From Thioalkalivibrio sp. (lineage in GTDB: Bacteria > Pseudomonadota > Gammaproteobacteria > Ectothiorhodospirales > Ectothiorhodospiraceae): a stretch of 23,666 nucleotides of DNA. Positions 1 through 8,834 of this stretch are shown here, piece after piece. The translations under genes and the position numbers were made by a program. The stretch is taken from contig SLHN01000103.1 of NCBI GenBank assembly GCA_007136145.1, positions 1 through 23,666 of the forward strand, written 5' to 3'. Numbering within the stretch: position 1 is the stretch's first letter; the number at the start of each line of letters is the position of its first letter. Under the pieces are notes generated by a model. It saw only the letters and a list, made by a program, of their open reading frames with translations, did no database searches and was not told where the DNA came from.

Positions 1-518
1 AGAATGATGTCGATGTCGTGGATCATCAGGTCCAGGACCACCGACACGTCGGTGGCCCTGGGTTTGAACGGCGCCAACCGATGCGACTCGATGAAACGCG
101 GATCCATGGGGTTGTCCACGAGCCGTCGCAGCGCGGCGTTGAAGCGTTCGAGATGCCCGACCTGCAGAACCACACCGCGTTCCTCGGCGAGTTGGTTCAG
201 CGCCTCGGCTTCCTCGACGGTCGTGGTGATGGGTTTTTCCAAGAGCACATGACAGCCCACATCCAGAAAATCGCGTGCAATCGCGTAGTGCAATGTGGTC
301 GGCGCGGCGATGCTCACCGCATCGACCCGTCCGAGCAGATGGCGATGGTCCGAGACCGTTTCACAGTCATGCCGGGAGGCGACCTCCTGTGCCCTGGCGG
401 CGTTGCTGTCCGCCACTGCGACAAGGTCGACGTCGGGCAGTTGGGCGTACTTGGCCGCGTGCCATTTTCCCAGGTGGCCGACGCCAACGACGGCACAGCG
501 GAGTGGTGAAGTAGACAT
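1..518 (-). CDS. Gfo/Idh/MocA family NAD(P)-dependent oxidoreductase (partial, C-terminus beyond window)
   Basis: Translating the minus strand from the ATG at 518-516 gives 172 codons that run off the window edge, so only the N-terminal half is seen. It has an N-terminal Rossmann motif VGVGHLG (residues 11-17), an acidic strand end (AVADSN, about 35-40), the family EKP signature at 94-96 and the GHLERFN segment at about 121-127. These are typical of Gfo/Idh/MocA sugar dehydrogenases. From established gene order, a member of this family often sits near lpxA/lpxB upstream of rnhB-dnaE, and some relatives (GnnA) oxidise UDP-GlcNAc at C3 for amide-linked lipid A. Here the gene is divergent from rnhB, so it is not in the same transcript. 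The substrate cannot be read from the sequence, and a lipid A role is only inferred from position. Confidence 0.85.
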   Translation of the reverse strand, partial: MSTSPLRCAVVGVGHLGKWHAAKYAQLPDVDLVAVADSNAARAQEVASRHDCETVSDHRHLLGRVDAVSIAAPTTLHYAIARDFLDVGCHVLLEKPITTTVEEAEALNQLAEERGVVLQVGHLERFNAALRRLVDNPMDPRFIESHRLAPFKPRATDVSVVLDLMIHDIDII

Positions 519-525
519 TATGATC

Positions 526-554
526 CCTGACAGGTTGTGATCGACTGCTATGGT
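526..554 (+). promoter_or_regulatory. Putative sigma-70 promoter for rnhB-dnaE
   Basis: A -35-like CTGACA (527-532, five of six consensus bases) is followed by a 16-base spacer and TATGGT (549-554). The -10 is preceded by TGC, giving an extended -10. It lies in the 168-bp divergent gap and points toward rnhB, which would give a leader of about 125 bases. This is motif reading only, with no transcript evidence. Confidence 0.4.
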
Positions 555-686
555 AGTGTAGCGCGCCGAGGCGGTTCGAACGCGGACGATGCGGCCGCCC
601 GGTGGCACCGGGGTGGGCGCAGTTTACCCAATGCTGAAGGCGATGGGGCCGGTAGCGCCGGAAACCAAGGAGACCGAGGGGAGTCG

Positions 687-1310
687 ATGCGGGGTGATAC
701 ATGGGGCGGGATTCCGGTGGACACGCGTATTGCCGGGGTCGATGAAGTCGGCCGTGGGCCGCTTGCGGGGCCGGTGATGGCGGCTGCGGTCATGCTACCG
801 AAAGGCTACGAACTGCCAGGACTGACCGACTCCAAACGGTTGTCGGCGCGGCGCCGGGAGTCCCTGGCAGCCAGACTTCGCGTGGATGCCGAACACTGGG
901 CATTGGGCAGTGCCAGTGCCACCGAGATCGACTCGCTGAACATCCACCATGCCACGCTTCTGGCCATGCGGCGTGCGCTGCTGGCGCTGTCACGGATTCC
1001 GGAGCATGTTTTGGTCGACGGGCGGTTTGCTCCCACGGGACCCTGGCACGCCACCACCGTGGTGGGTGGCGACGCCACGGTGCCGGCGATCAGCGCGGCA
1101 TCGATCATTGCCAAGGTGGCACGTGATGCGCTGCTGTTGGAATTGCATGATCGTTATCCGGCCTATGGATTCGATCGGCATGCGGGCTATCCCACACCGA
1201 CGCATCTCGCGGCACTCGAAAAGCATGGGCCATGCCCCGAGCATCGGCGAAGTTTCGCGCCCGTAGCACGCAGCATCCAGGCGCAATCGGCGCGGAGTTC
1301 GTCGCGATGA
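687..1310 (+). CDS. rnhB: Ribonuclease HII
   Basis: This 207-residue protein cleaves the RNA strand of RNA/DNA hybrids and starts removal of misincorporated ribonucleotides. The hallmark GVDEVGRGPLAGP is at residues 18-30, with the acidic metal-ligand pair D19-E20. DSKR, the later VDGR aspartate segment and the C-terminal HAGYPTPTH/HRRSF region are also present. The start was set at ATG 687 because a GAGGGGAG Shine-Dalgarno lies just upstream and homology begins there. The frame stays open back to 537 but that part is unlike the family. The stop overlaps the dnaE start in an ATGA junction, which suggests translational coupling. rnhB next to dnaE is standard in gammaproteobacteria. Confidence 0.96.
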   Translation: MRGDTWGGIPVDTRIAGVDEVGRGPLAGPVMAAAVMLPKGYELPGLTDSKRLSARRRESLAARLRVDAEHWALGSASATEIDSLNIHHATLLAMRRALLALSRIPEHVLVDGRFAPTGPWHATTVVGGDATVPAISAASIIAKVARDALLLELHDRYPAYGFDRHAGYPTPTHLAALEKHGPCPEHRRSFAPVARSIQAQSARSSSR

Positions 1311-4300
1311 CCGGTTTTGTGCATCTGCGGCTGCACTCGGAGTATTCACTGGTCGATGGGCTGGTTCGGCTCAAACCCCTGGTGTCCCGGGTCGCGGAGG
1401 CCGGAATGCCCGCGGTGGCCGTGACCGATCATTGCAACATGTTCGGGTTGGTCAAGTTCTACAAGGCGGCGATCGCGGCCGGGGTGCAACCGATCATTGG
1501 TGCCGACATTCTGTTGCGCGGCGTGCGCGCGGATGGATCGCTTGCCCGAATCACGCTCGTGGCGCAGAACGGGATCGGTTATCGGCATCTGACCCGCCTG
1601 ATCAGTCGGGCTTGGCAGGAGGGGCAGGAAAAGGGTGTGCCGAGACTAGATTTCGCATGGCTGGCGGGTGCGACTGACGGGCTCATTGCGCTCTCGGGGA
1701 CCATTGACGGGGTTTTCGTGCAGGGCTCCGGTAGCCCGATCGCCCTTGAGCGGGAGGTCGTGACACCGTGGTTGGAGCTGTTTCCTGGGCGTTTCTATCT
1801 GGAACTGACGCGGACGGGCCGGCCCGGCGAGGACGCCTGGATAGCGGCAGCGTTGGCTGCCGCGGAGCGATTCGACCTGCCCGTGGTGGCCACCAACGAC
1901 GTCCGTTTCCTTGCCTCGGGGGATTTTGAGGCCCACGAGGCGCGGGTGTGTATTCATGATGGCGTGGTCTTGGCCGACCCTCGTCGGCCAAGACGCTACA
2001 GTGACCAGCAGTATCTGCGCAGTCCCGAAGAGATGATGGAGCTATTTGCCGACATCCCGGAGGCTCTGGCCAACAGTGTCGCGATAGCCCGCCGTTGCAG
2101 CGTACGACTCTCACTGGGGCATTCAGTGCTACCGGATTTTCCTGTCCCCGCAGGGCGATCGGTGGAGGATCATCTCCGTGTGACCGCGCAGGAGGGGCTG
2201 CGGGCGCGGCTTGAGCGCCATCGTTTTGCTCCGGAGCCCGACTACGTGGCGCGGCTAGAACGCGAACTCGACGTTATCTGCCAGATGGGCTTCCCGGGCT
2301 ACTTTCTGATTGTCGCCGATTTCATTCGCTGGGCGCGTGAGAACCAGATACCGGTTGGCCCCGGGCGGGGCTCCGGTGCCGGGTCACTGGTTGCCTATTC
2401 CCTGGGTATTACAGACCTTGATCCATTGCGTTATGAGCTTCTTTTCGAGCGATTCCTCAATCCGGAACGGGTGTCGATGCCGGATTTCGATATCGACTTC
2501 TGCATGGACCGGCGCGACCGAGTTATCGACTATGTGGCCGACCGCTACGGACGGGACCGCGTCTCCCAGATCATCACCCACGGCACCATGGCGGCGAAGG
2601 CGGTCGTGCGCGACTGCGGTCGGGTGTTGGGGCATGGGTATGGTTTCGTCGATCGCATCGCCAAGCTGATTCCGTTCGAACTCGGCATGACGCTGACCCG
2701 GGCACTGGAGGAGAGTGAGGATCTCAAGGCACAGTATGAAGGGGACGAGGAGGTGCGGGGTATCCTGGACCTTGCGTTGAAGCTCGAAGGACTCACGCGG
2801 AACGCGGGGAAACACGCCGGTGGCGTGGTGATCGCGCCGTCAGCGCTGACCGATTTCTCGCCGCTCTACTGCGAGGCCGGGGGTGGCTCACTGGTCACGC
2901 ATTTCGACAAGGACGATGTCGAGGCGGTCGGCCTGGTGAAGTTCGACTTCCTGGGGCTGCGGACACTGACGATCATCGACTGGGCGCTCGATGCCATCCG
3001 CCATCTGCCGGGCAACGAACCGGTTGATCTGGACAGCATTCCGCTGGATGATCCTGCAACGTTCAAGCTGCTTCAGGCGTATCAGACCACCGCGGTTTTC
3101 CAGTTGGAATCCGGCGGCATGAAGGACTTGATTCATCGACTGCAACCGGACAGCTTCGAGGACATCATCGCGCTGGTCGCGTTGTACCGGCCTGGGCCGT
3201 TGCAGTCGGGGATGGTAGACGATTTCATCGATCGTAAACACGGACGGGCAAGGGTCGAATATCCGCATCCGGATCTGGAGCCGATCCTCAAGCCGACCTA
3301 CGGTGTCATTCTGTATCAGGAACAGGTGATGCAGATCGCGCAGGTGCTCGCGAACTACACGCTCGGCGGTGCGGACCTGCTGCGTCGCGCGATGGGCAAG
3401 AAGAAACCCGAGGAAATGGCGAAGCAGCGCGAGATCTTCGTGCAGGGTGCGCTGGCGCGCGGGGTCAAGGAACAGACCGCGACCTATATCTTCGATCTGA
3501 TGGAGAAGTTCGCGGGCTACGGCTTCAACAAGTCGCATTCGGCTGCGTATGCAATGCTGGCCTACCAGACTGCGTGGCTCAAGGCGCATTTTCCGGCGCC
3601 GTTCATGGCGGCGGTGCTGTCGGCGGACATGGACAACACCGACAAGGTTGTCGGTCTGATAGAAGAATGCCGTGGCCTCGGTCTGCGTGTCGTTCCTCCT
3701 GACGTGAACCGATCGGCCTACCGGTTCGCGGCGGTGGACTCCAGGACGATCGTGTACGGCCTAGGCGCGATCAAGGGCGTTGGAGAGTCGGCGATCGATA
3801 CTCTGCTTCATGCGCGCGATGCCGGATCGAACTTCCACAGCCTGGTGGAAATCTGTCAGCGGGTCGATCTGGGAAAACTGAACAAACGGGTGCTTACCAC
3901 GTTGATTCGGGCTGGTGCAATGGATGCAATCGGTGCGAACCGTGCGACGCTGCTTGCCGCGATGCCATTGGCAATCGGTGCTGCCGAACAAGCTGGGCGT
4001 GACGCCGAGCTCGGCGTCGTGGATCTTTTCGGGGAACCGGCGAGTGCCGTATTGCCCGAGCTGGAGACGCTGCCCGAAATGGACGACGACGAGCGGCTGC
4101 GGGGGGAAAAGGAAACGCTGGGCCTGTACCTTACCGGGCATCCGGTCGCGCGTTACCGGGACGAGCTGAAGCGGCTGACGGGCACATCGCTACAGGAACT
4201 GGCGGGTCGGCTGGAAAGCGGTCCGGACCCGAATGGTCGCCGGAAAAGACAGGAGACTGCCCGGATTGCCGGTCTGGTCGTGGGTGTTCGGCTGCGCAAC

Positions 4301-4786
4301 ACACAAAACGGACGCATGGCGATCCTTACCCTGGACGATCAGACCGGTCGAGCCGAAGTGGTTCTTTTCAACGAGGAGTACCGTGAGCACCAGGCTCGGC
4401 TGGTACCCGATACTCTGATCGTGGCGGAGGGTGGTGTGGCCCGGGATGACTACGCGGGTGGAGTGCGCATGCGTGCTCAACGGATCCTTACGCTGGATGA
4501 GGCACGCGCGGAATGGGCGCGTATGCTGGACCTCAGTCTGGAGTGCATACGCCCGGACCAGGTGCGTTCGATGCACCAGGTGATCGCCGAGTGCGCGCCG
4601 GGAGCTTGCCGCCTGCGCATGCGCTACCAACGGGAGGACGTTGGCGTGGAACTGGATCTGCCCGAACGCTGGCAGGTATGTCCGGACGAGCAACTGCTAC
4701 GTCGCCTGCGCGATACGCTGGGGCCGGAAAGTCGGGTTACGCTGGTCTACGGGAATGGTGTGGGCGAGGGTGGTCGCGGCCCCTGA
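1307..4786 (+). CDS. dnaE: DNA polymerase III alpha subunit (replicative DnaE1)
   Basis: At 1159 residues it is nearly the length of the E. coli enzyme (1160). It is the catalytic subunit of the chromosomal replicase. An N-terminal PHP domain opens with FVHLRLHSEYSLVDG. The polymerase core has PGRGSGAGSLVAY and the catalytic aspartates D393 and D395 (PDFDID) and D547 (KFDFLG), each exactly eight positions before E. coli D401, D403 and D555. YGFNKSHSAAYA and a C-terminal OB-fold region (VVGVRLRNTQNGRMAILTLDD) follow. The ATG at 1307 overlaps the rnhB stop. The frame extends upstream to 1232 but runs through rnhB. This is the housekeeping DnaE, not the DnaE2/ImuC mutagenic type, judging by gene neighbourhood and the E. 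coli-like spacing. Confidence 0.97.
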   Translation: MTGFVHLRLHSEYSLVDGLVRLKPLVSRVAEAGMPAVAVTDHCNMFGLVKFYKAAIAAGVQPIIGADILLRGVRADGSLARITLVAQNGIGYRHLTRLISRAWQEGQEKGVPRLDFAWLAGATDGLIALSGTIDGVFVQGSGSPIALEREVVTPWLELFPGRFYLELTRTGRPGEDAWIAAALAAAERFDLPVVATNDVRFLASGDFEAHEARVCIHDGVVLADPRRPRRYSDQQYLRSPEEMMELFADIPEALANSVAIARRCSVRLSLGHSVLPDFPVPAGRSVEDHLRVTAQEGLRARLERHRFAPEPDYVARLERELDVICQMGFPGYFLIVADFIRWARENQIPVGPGRGSGAGSLVAYSLGITDLDPLRYELLFERFLNPERVSMPDFDIDFCMDRRDRVIDYVADRYGRDRVSQIITHGTMAAKAVVRDCGRVLGHGYGFVDRIAKLIPFELGMTLTRALEESEDLKAQYEGDEEVRGILDLALKLEGLTRNAGKHAGGVVIAPSALTDFSPLYCEAGGGSLVTHFDKDDVEAVGLVKFDFLGLRTLTIIDWALDAIRHLPGNEPVDLDSIPLDDPATFKLLQAYQTTAVFQLESGGMKDLIHRLQPDSFEDIIALVALYRPGPLQSGMVDDFIDRKHGRARVEYPHPDLEPILKPTYGVILYQEQVMQIAQVLANYTLGGADLLRRAMGKKKPEEMAKQREIFVQGALARGVKEQTATYIFDLMEKFAGYGFNKSHSAAYAMLAYQTAWLKAHFPAPFMAAVLSADMDNTDKVVGLIEECRGLGLRVVPPDVNRSAYRFAAVDSRTIVYGLGAIKGVGESAIDTLLHARDAGSNFHSLVEICQRVDLGKLNKRVLTTLIRAGAMDAIGANRATLLAAMPLAIGAAEQAGRDAELGVVDLFGEPASAVLPELETLPEMDDDERLRGEKETLGLYLTGHPVARYRDELKRLTGTSLQELAGRLESGPDPNGRRKRQETARIAGLVVGVRLRNTQNGRMAILTLDDQTGRAEVVLFNEEYREHQARLVPDTLIVAEGGVARDDYAGGVRMRAQRILTLDEARAEWARMLDLSLECIRPDQVRSMHQVIAECAPGACRLRMRYQREDVGVELDLPERWQVCPDEQLLRRLRDTLGPESRVTLVYGNGVGEGGRGP

Positions 4787-4846
4787 GCGGATCATGATCG
4801 TATTGGTTACAATCCACGGTTTTAGCGGTCAGAAACGGGACGTTTC

Positions 4847-5812
4847 ATGAATCCGGATTTTCTCGATTTCGAACAGCCGATCGCGGAACTGGAAGCGAAG
4901 ATCCAGGATCTGCGCTTTGTCGGTGACGATGCCGAGGTCAACATCAAGGAAGAAATTCAGCGTCTGGAAGAGAAATGTCTGGCGCTGACCGAGAGCATCT
5001 TCAGCAAGCTGAAGCCGTGGCAGGTCTCCCAGTTGTCCAGGCATCCACGGAGACCGTACACCCTGGATTACGTTCCGCAGCTGTTCACCGATTTCGTCGA
5101 GCTGCGTGGCGACCGCGCTTTTGCCGATGACCCTGCCATCGTTGGTGGTCTGGCGCGGCTGGATGGGCGCCCGGTCATGGTGATCGGGCATCAGAAAGGG
5201 CGTCTTACCAAGGAAAAGGTGCAACGCAATTTCGGGATGCCGCGGCCCGAGGGATACCGAAAGGCCCTGCGATTGATGGAGATGGCCGAGCGTTTCCGGT
5301 TGCCAGTGCTGACCTTCATCGACACCCCGGGCGCCTATCCAGGAGTCGGGGCGGAGGAGCGCGGTCAGAGCGAGGCGATCGCCCGCAACCTGATGGTGAT
5401 GGCGCGACTGGATACACCCATCATCGCCACCGTCATTGGCGAGGGTGGCTCCGGGGGTGCGCTGGCCATCGGTGTTGGCGATGCCACCATGATGCTCCAG
5501 TATTCGACCTACTCGGTGATCTCTCCCGAAGGCTGCGCGTCCATTCTCTGGAAGAGCGCCGACAAGGCGCCCGAGGCCGCCGAGGCCCTCGGTATCACCT
5601 CGGAGCGCCTGTACGATCTCGGATTGGTCGACCGGGTGATCGATGAGCCCCTCGGTGGTGCGCACCGGTCGCAGGAGATCATGGCAGGGCGGATCAAGTC
5701 GGCGTTGCTGGAGACACTGGAAGAGCTGGACCGCTTGGATCCTGGCCAGCGTCTGGAGCGACGTTATCGGCGATTGATGGATTATGGTGCCTTCCAGGAA
5801 GTCGGGACCTGA
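4847..5812 (+). CDS. accA: Acetyl-CoA carboxylase carboxyltransferase subunit alpha
   Basis: This 321-residue protein (319 in E. coli) forms the alpha2beta2 carboxyltransferase with AccD, moving CO2 from carboxybiotin to acetyl-CoA to make malonyl-CoA. The N-terminus (FLDFEQPIAELEAKI) is almost identical to family members. LTFIDTPGAYPGVGAEERGQ and the oxyanion-type glycine segment GEGGSGGALAIGVGD are both present. The gap from dnaE is 60 bases and contains a good -10-like TACAAT (4808-4813) but no convincing -35, so a weak own promoter is possible. The last 29 bases overlap the start of tilS. Confidence 0.97.
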   Translation: MNPDFLDFEQPIAELEAKIQDLRFVGDDAEVNIKEEIQRLEEKCLALTESIFSKLKPWQVSQLSRHPRRPYTLDYVPQLFTDFVELRGDRAFADDPAIVGGLARLDGRPVMVIGHQKGRLTKEKVQRNFGMPRPEGYRKALRLMEMAERFRLPVLTFIDTPGAYPGVGAEERGQSEAIARNLMVMARLDTPIIATVIGEGGSGGALAIGVGDATMMLQYSTYSVISPEGCASILWKSADKAPEAAEALGITSERLYDLGLVDRVIDEPLGGAHRSQEIMAGRIKSALLETLEELDRLDPGQRLERRYRRLMDYGAFQEVGT

Positions 5813-7088
5813 CGCGGTCGCCGCGGCTCTCGGGTCATTTCTGGAACAGCACCCGGAATTCACCGCTCTGCGCGTGGCTTTCAGTGGGGGGCGGGATTCC
5901 ACGGTGCTGCTGCATGCGCTCGCGGCGCTGCGGCCCGGGTGTGCGCTGATCCCGGTCCATGTGCATCATGGGCTGCATCCCCAGGCTGATGCCCAGGCAG
6001 CACATTGTCTGCGCGTGGCTTCAGGCCTCGGTCTGCGTTGCGAGATTCGCACGATCAGAATACCTGACAGACCGGAAGAGGGGGTTGAAGCGGCGGCGCG
6101 GCATCTTCGCTACCAAGCCCTTGCGGAAGGTACAGGGCCGAAAGATTGTGTTCTTGCCGCGCACCATGCAACCGATCAGGCCGAAACCTTCCTGCTCGCG
6201 GCCCTGAAGGGCAGCGGTCCCACCGGTCTGGCCGCGATGCCGTCGTTGCGGCGGCTTGGTGCTGGCTGGTTGGCGCGACCGTTGCTCGCCGTATCCGACC
6301 GGGCGATCACTGCCTACGCGGGGCGGCACCGGTTGGACTGGGTCGAGGATCCGACCAACCTCGACCTCCGGTTCGATCGGAATTTCGTTCGCCACGAGTT
6401 GCTCCCCGTACTGTCCGGTCGGTTCCCGGTCGAGCGCCGGCTTGGTGTTGCGGCTAGCCTGCAAGCCGAGGTCATTGGTGTGTTGGACGGATTGTTGGAT
6501 CCCCTGCTGGATAAGCTGATCGGTCCATTGACCGAAACCCTTGATCTTGCCGGTTTCTTATCCCATCCGGAAGAACGGCGGCCATGGCTTCTGCGCCGCT
6601 TCATCGTGCGTTGCGGAGCCCGTGCGCCACGGCGCGCGCCGCTGCTGGAGTTCCTGCGTCAACTGCTGGAGGCGAAAGCAGAGGCGCGCCCGGTCCTGAA
6701 TTGGGATGGGCTCAGTCTGAGAATCCACCAGGGTGTGCTGTATCTGGTTCGTGACCAAGAGACGGCACCGTTGGCGATGGCCGGTGCGACATTCGATTGG
6801 CTACCCGGTGCGGAAAACATGTTGTTGCCCGACGGTACCATGGTGTCGGCCATGCAATTGCAGTCGGCCGGCGTTGCCAACACGCACGGAGTGCAAATCT
6901 GCTTTCGTCAGGGTGGTGAATGGGTACGCCTCCCCGATGGTCGCCGACGGACCCTGAAGAGTCTGATGCAGGAGCGTGGAATTCCGCCTTGGCTGCGCTC
7001 CCGAATTCCCCTGGTCCGGGTTCGCGGCGAATTGGTGGCAGTGCTCTGGACCCAAGATCCAGGAGTGCATCAGAGACCCCCGAATTGA
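5784..7088 (+). CDS. tilS: tRNA(Ile)-lysidine synthase
   Basis: This 434-residue protein (432 in E. coli) uses ATP to attach lysine to C34 of tRNA-Ile(CAU), changing it to an AUA decoder. The N-type PP-loop motif SGGRDS is at residues 34-39, followed by HVHHGLHPQADA and AAHHATDQAETFL, both typical of TilS. The C-terminal domain ends with WLRSRIPLV and a VLW stretch as in other members. ATG 5784 lies inside the accA end (29-base overlap). A later start would shorten only the poorly conserved first residues, so the exact start is uncertain. accA-tilS is a conserved pair. A terminator-like hairpin overlaps the stop codon. Confidence 0.94.
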   Translation: MVPSRKSGPDAVAAALGSFLEQHPEFTALRVAFSGGRDSTVLLHALAALRPGCALIPVHVHHGLHPQADAQAAHCLRVASGLGLRCEIRTIRIPDRPEEGVEAAARHLRYQALAEGTGPKDCVLAAHHATDQAETFLLAALKGSGPTGLAAMPSLRRLGAGWLARPLLAVSDRAITAYAGRHRLDWVEDPTNLDLRFDRNFVRHELLPVLSGRFPVERRLGVAASLQAEVIGVLDGLLDPLLDKLIGPLTETLDLAGFLSHPEERRPWLLRRFIVRCGARAPRRAPLLEFLRQLLEAKAEARPVLNWDGLSLRIHQGVLYLVRDQETAPLAMAGATFDWLPGAENMLLPDGTMVSAMQLQSAGVANTHGVQICFRQGGEWVRLPDGRRRTLKSLMQERGIPPWLRSRIPLVRVRGELVAVLWTQDPGVHQRPPN

Positions 7089-7105
7089 GCGAGCGGGGGG
7101 TTTTT
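7076..7105 (+). terminator. Rho-independent terminator overlapping the tilS stop
   Basis: ACCCCC (7076-7081) can pair with GGGGGT (7096-7101) around a 14-base loop, followed directly by a T-run (TTTTT 7101-7105). The stem starts inside the last tilS codons and the TGA (7086-7088) lies in the loop. It would end the accA-tilS transcript and insulate pyrG. The stem is short but entirely G-C apart from its base, so it is plausible. Confidence 0.55.
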
Positions 7106-7161
7106 GGTAATCTCCCGGCGCGTTCCGGCACATTGTCGGTCGTTCTTCCACGGGTGCCCAC

Positions 7162-8826
7162 ATGACGCGTTTCGTATTCATTACCGGAGGCGTGGTCTCG
7201 TCTCTGGGCAAGGGTATTGCAGCTGCTTCGCTTGGGGCGATTCTCGAGGCCCGAGGTCTTAAGGTGACCCTGCTGAAACTCGATCCGTACATCAATGTGG
7301 ATCCGGGTACCATGAGCCCGTTTCAGCACGGCGAGGTTTTTGTTACGGACGACGGCGCCGAAACCGATCTTGACCTCGGCCACTACGAGCGCTTTGTGCG
7401 CATCCGTACGGGGCGTAGCAACAACTTCACTACTGGCCAGATCTACGAGAACGTCATCCGCAAGGAGCGCCGGGGTGACTACCTCGGCGGTACTGTGCAG
7501 GTGATCCCGCATATCACCGACGAGATCAAGCGGTCGATTCGCGTTGGCGCCGCGGACGCCGATATCGCGCTGGTGGAGATTGGCGGAACGGTCGGTGACA
7601 TCGAGTCATTGCCGTTTCTCGAGGCGATCCGGCAGATGGGTGTCGAACTCGGCCGTGAGAACGCGCTGTTCATCCATCTGACGCTGGTTCCCTACATCGC
7701 CGCGGCCGGGGAGATCAAGACCAAGCCAACGCAGCATTCGGTCAAGGAACTGCGCTCGATCGGCATTCAGCCGGACGTGCTGATGTGTCGTGCCAATCAA
7801 CCATTGCCGGAGGGAGAGCGGCGCAAGATTGCGCTGTTCACGAATGTCGAGGAAAGGGCGGTGATCTCGGCCGTCGATGTCGATAACATTTACAAGATTC
7901 CGCTTTGGCTGCATTCCCAGAAGCTCGACGAGATCGTCTTGCGCAAACTCCGGATCGATGCGCCGCAGGCAGATCTGTCGGACTGGAAGCACGTCGTCAA
8001 TGCCATGGAGTTCCCGGAGTCCGAACTCACCGTGGGGATGATCGGAAAATATGTGGAGCTCACCGAGTCCTACAAGTCGATCAACGAGGCCCTGACGCAC
8101 GCTGGCGTGCATACGGGTACCCGGGTGCGCATTCGCTATATCGACTCGGAGAAGCTTGAGGGAGCCGATCCCGCCATATTGCCTGAACTCGAGGGACTCG
8201 CCGCGATTCTGGTACCGGGCGGGTTCGGCGAGCGCGGGGTCGAGGGCAAGATTGCCGCGGTCCGGCATGCCCGCGAGCAGGGGATTCCCTATCTCGGGAT
8301 CTGTCTGGGCATGCAGGTGGCGGTGATCGAGTTCGCACGCCACGTGGCGGGGCTGGAGGCCGCGCATAGCACCGAGTTCATGCCGGATACGCCGCATCCA
8401 GTGATCGCGCTGATCACTGAATGGCAGGATCGCGAGGGGCGCATCGAGCGACGTGATGCCGCGAGCGACCTGGGCGGTACCATGCGCCTTGGGGCGCAGG
8501 CGGCTGTATTGCAGGACGGCTCCCTGATGGCACAGGCCTACCGCGAGCTGCATATCCAGGAACGTCACCGGCATCGTTACGAGTTCAACAACGCCTACGC
8601 GGAGCGGTTGCAGGCAGCGGGCATGGTGATTTCCGGTCGCTCGGAGGACGGTAGTCTGGTGGAGGCGATCGAGCTGCGCGACCATCCATGGTTCGTGGGC
8701 TGCCAGTTCCATCCCGAGTTCACTTCCACGCCGCGAGATGGGCACCCATTGTTTACCGGATTCGTGAGTGCCGCGCGTCGCTACCAGGAAGCGAAAGCCA
8801 GTCACAGCAAGCTGGCAACTCCCTGA
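7162..8826 (+). CDS. pyrG: CTP synthase
   Basis: This 554-residue enzyme (545 in E. coli) aminates UTP to CTP using ATP and glutamine. The N-terminal synthetase domain starts FVFITGGVVSSLGKGIAAASLG, which is the ATP-binding and ammonia-ligase signature. The C-terminal glutaminase domain has PGGFGERG, the nucleophile C381 in GICLGMQ, and H517 and E519 in FHPEF (E. coli C379, H515, E517). The start is ATG 7162, 73 bases after the tilS stop and downstream of the terminator, so pyrG needs its own promoter in 7106-7161. I could not assign a clear -35/-10 there. pyrG-kdsA-eno order is standard, and CTP also feeds CMP-Kdo synthesis. Confidence 0.97.
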   Translation: MTRFVFITGGVVSSLGKGIAAASLGAILEARGLKVTLLKLDPYINVDPGTMSPFQHGEVFVTDDGAETDLDLGHYERFVRIRTGRSNNFTTGQIYENVIRKERRGDYLGGTVQVIPHITDEIKRSIRVGAADADIALVEIGGTVGDIESLPFLEAIRQMGVELGRENALFIHLTLVPYIAAAGEIKTKPTQHSVKELRSIGIQPDVLMCRANQPLPEGERRKIALFTNVEERAVISAVDVDNIYKIPLWLHSQKLDEIVLRKLRIDAPQADLSDWKHVVNAMEFPESELTVGMIGKYVELTESYKSINEALTHAGVHTGTRVRIRYIDSEKLEGADPAILPELEGLAAILVPGGFGERGVEGKIAAVRHAREQGIPYLGICLGMQVAVIEFARHVAGLEAAHSTEFMPDTPHPVIALITEWQDREGRIERRDAASDLGGTMRLGAQAAVLQDGSLMAQAYRELHIQERHRHRYEFNNAYAERLQAAGMVISGRSEDGSLVEAIELRDHPWFVGCQFHPEFTSTPRDGHPLFTGFVSAARRYQEAKASHSKLATP

Positions 8827-8834
8827 AGGCGCCC

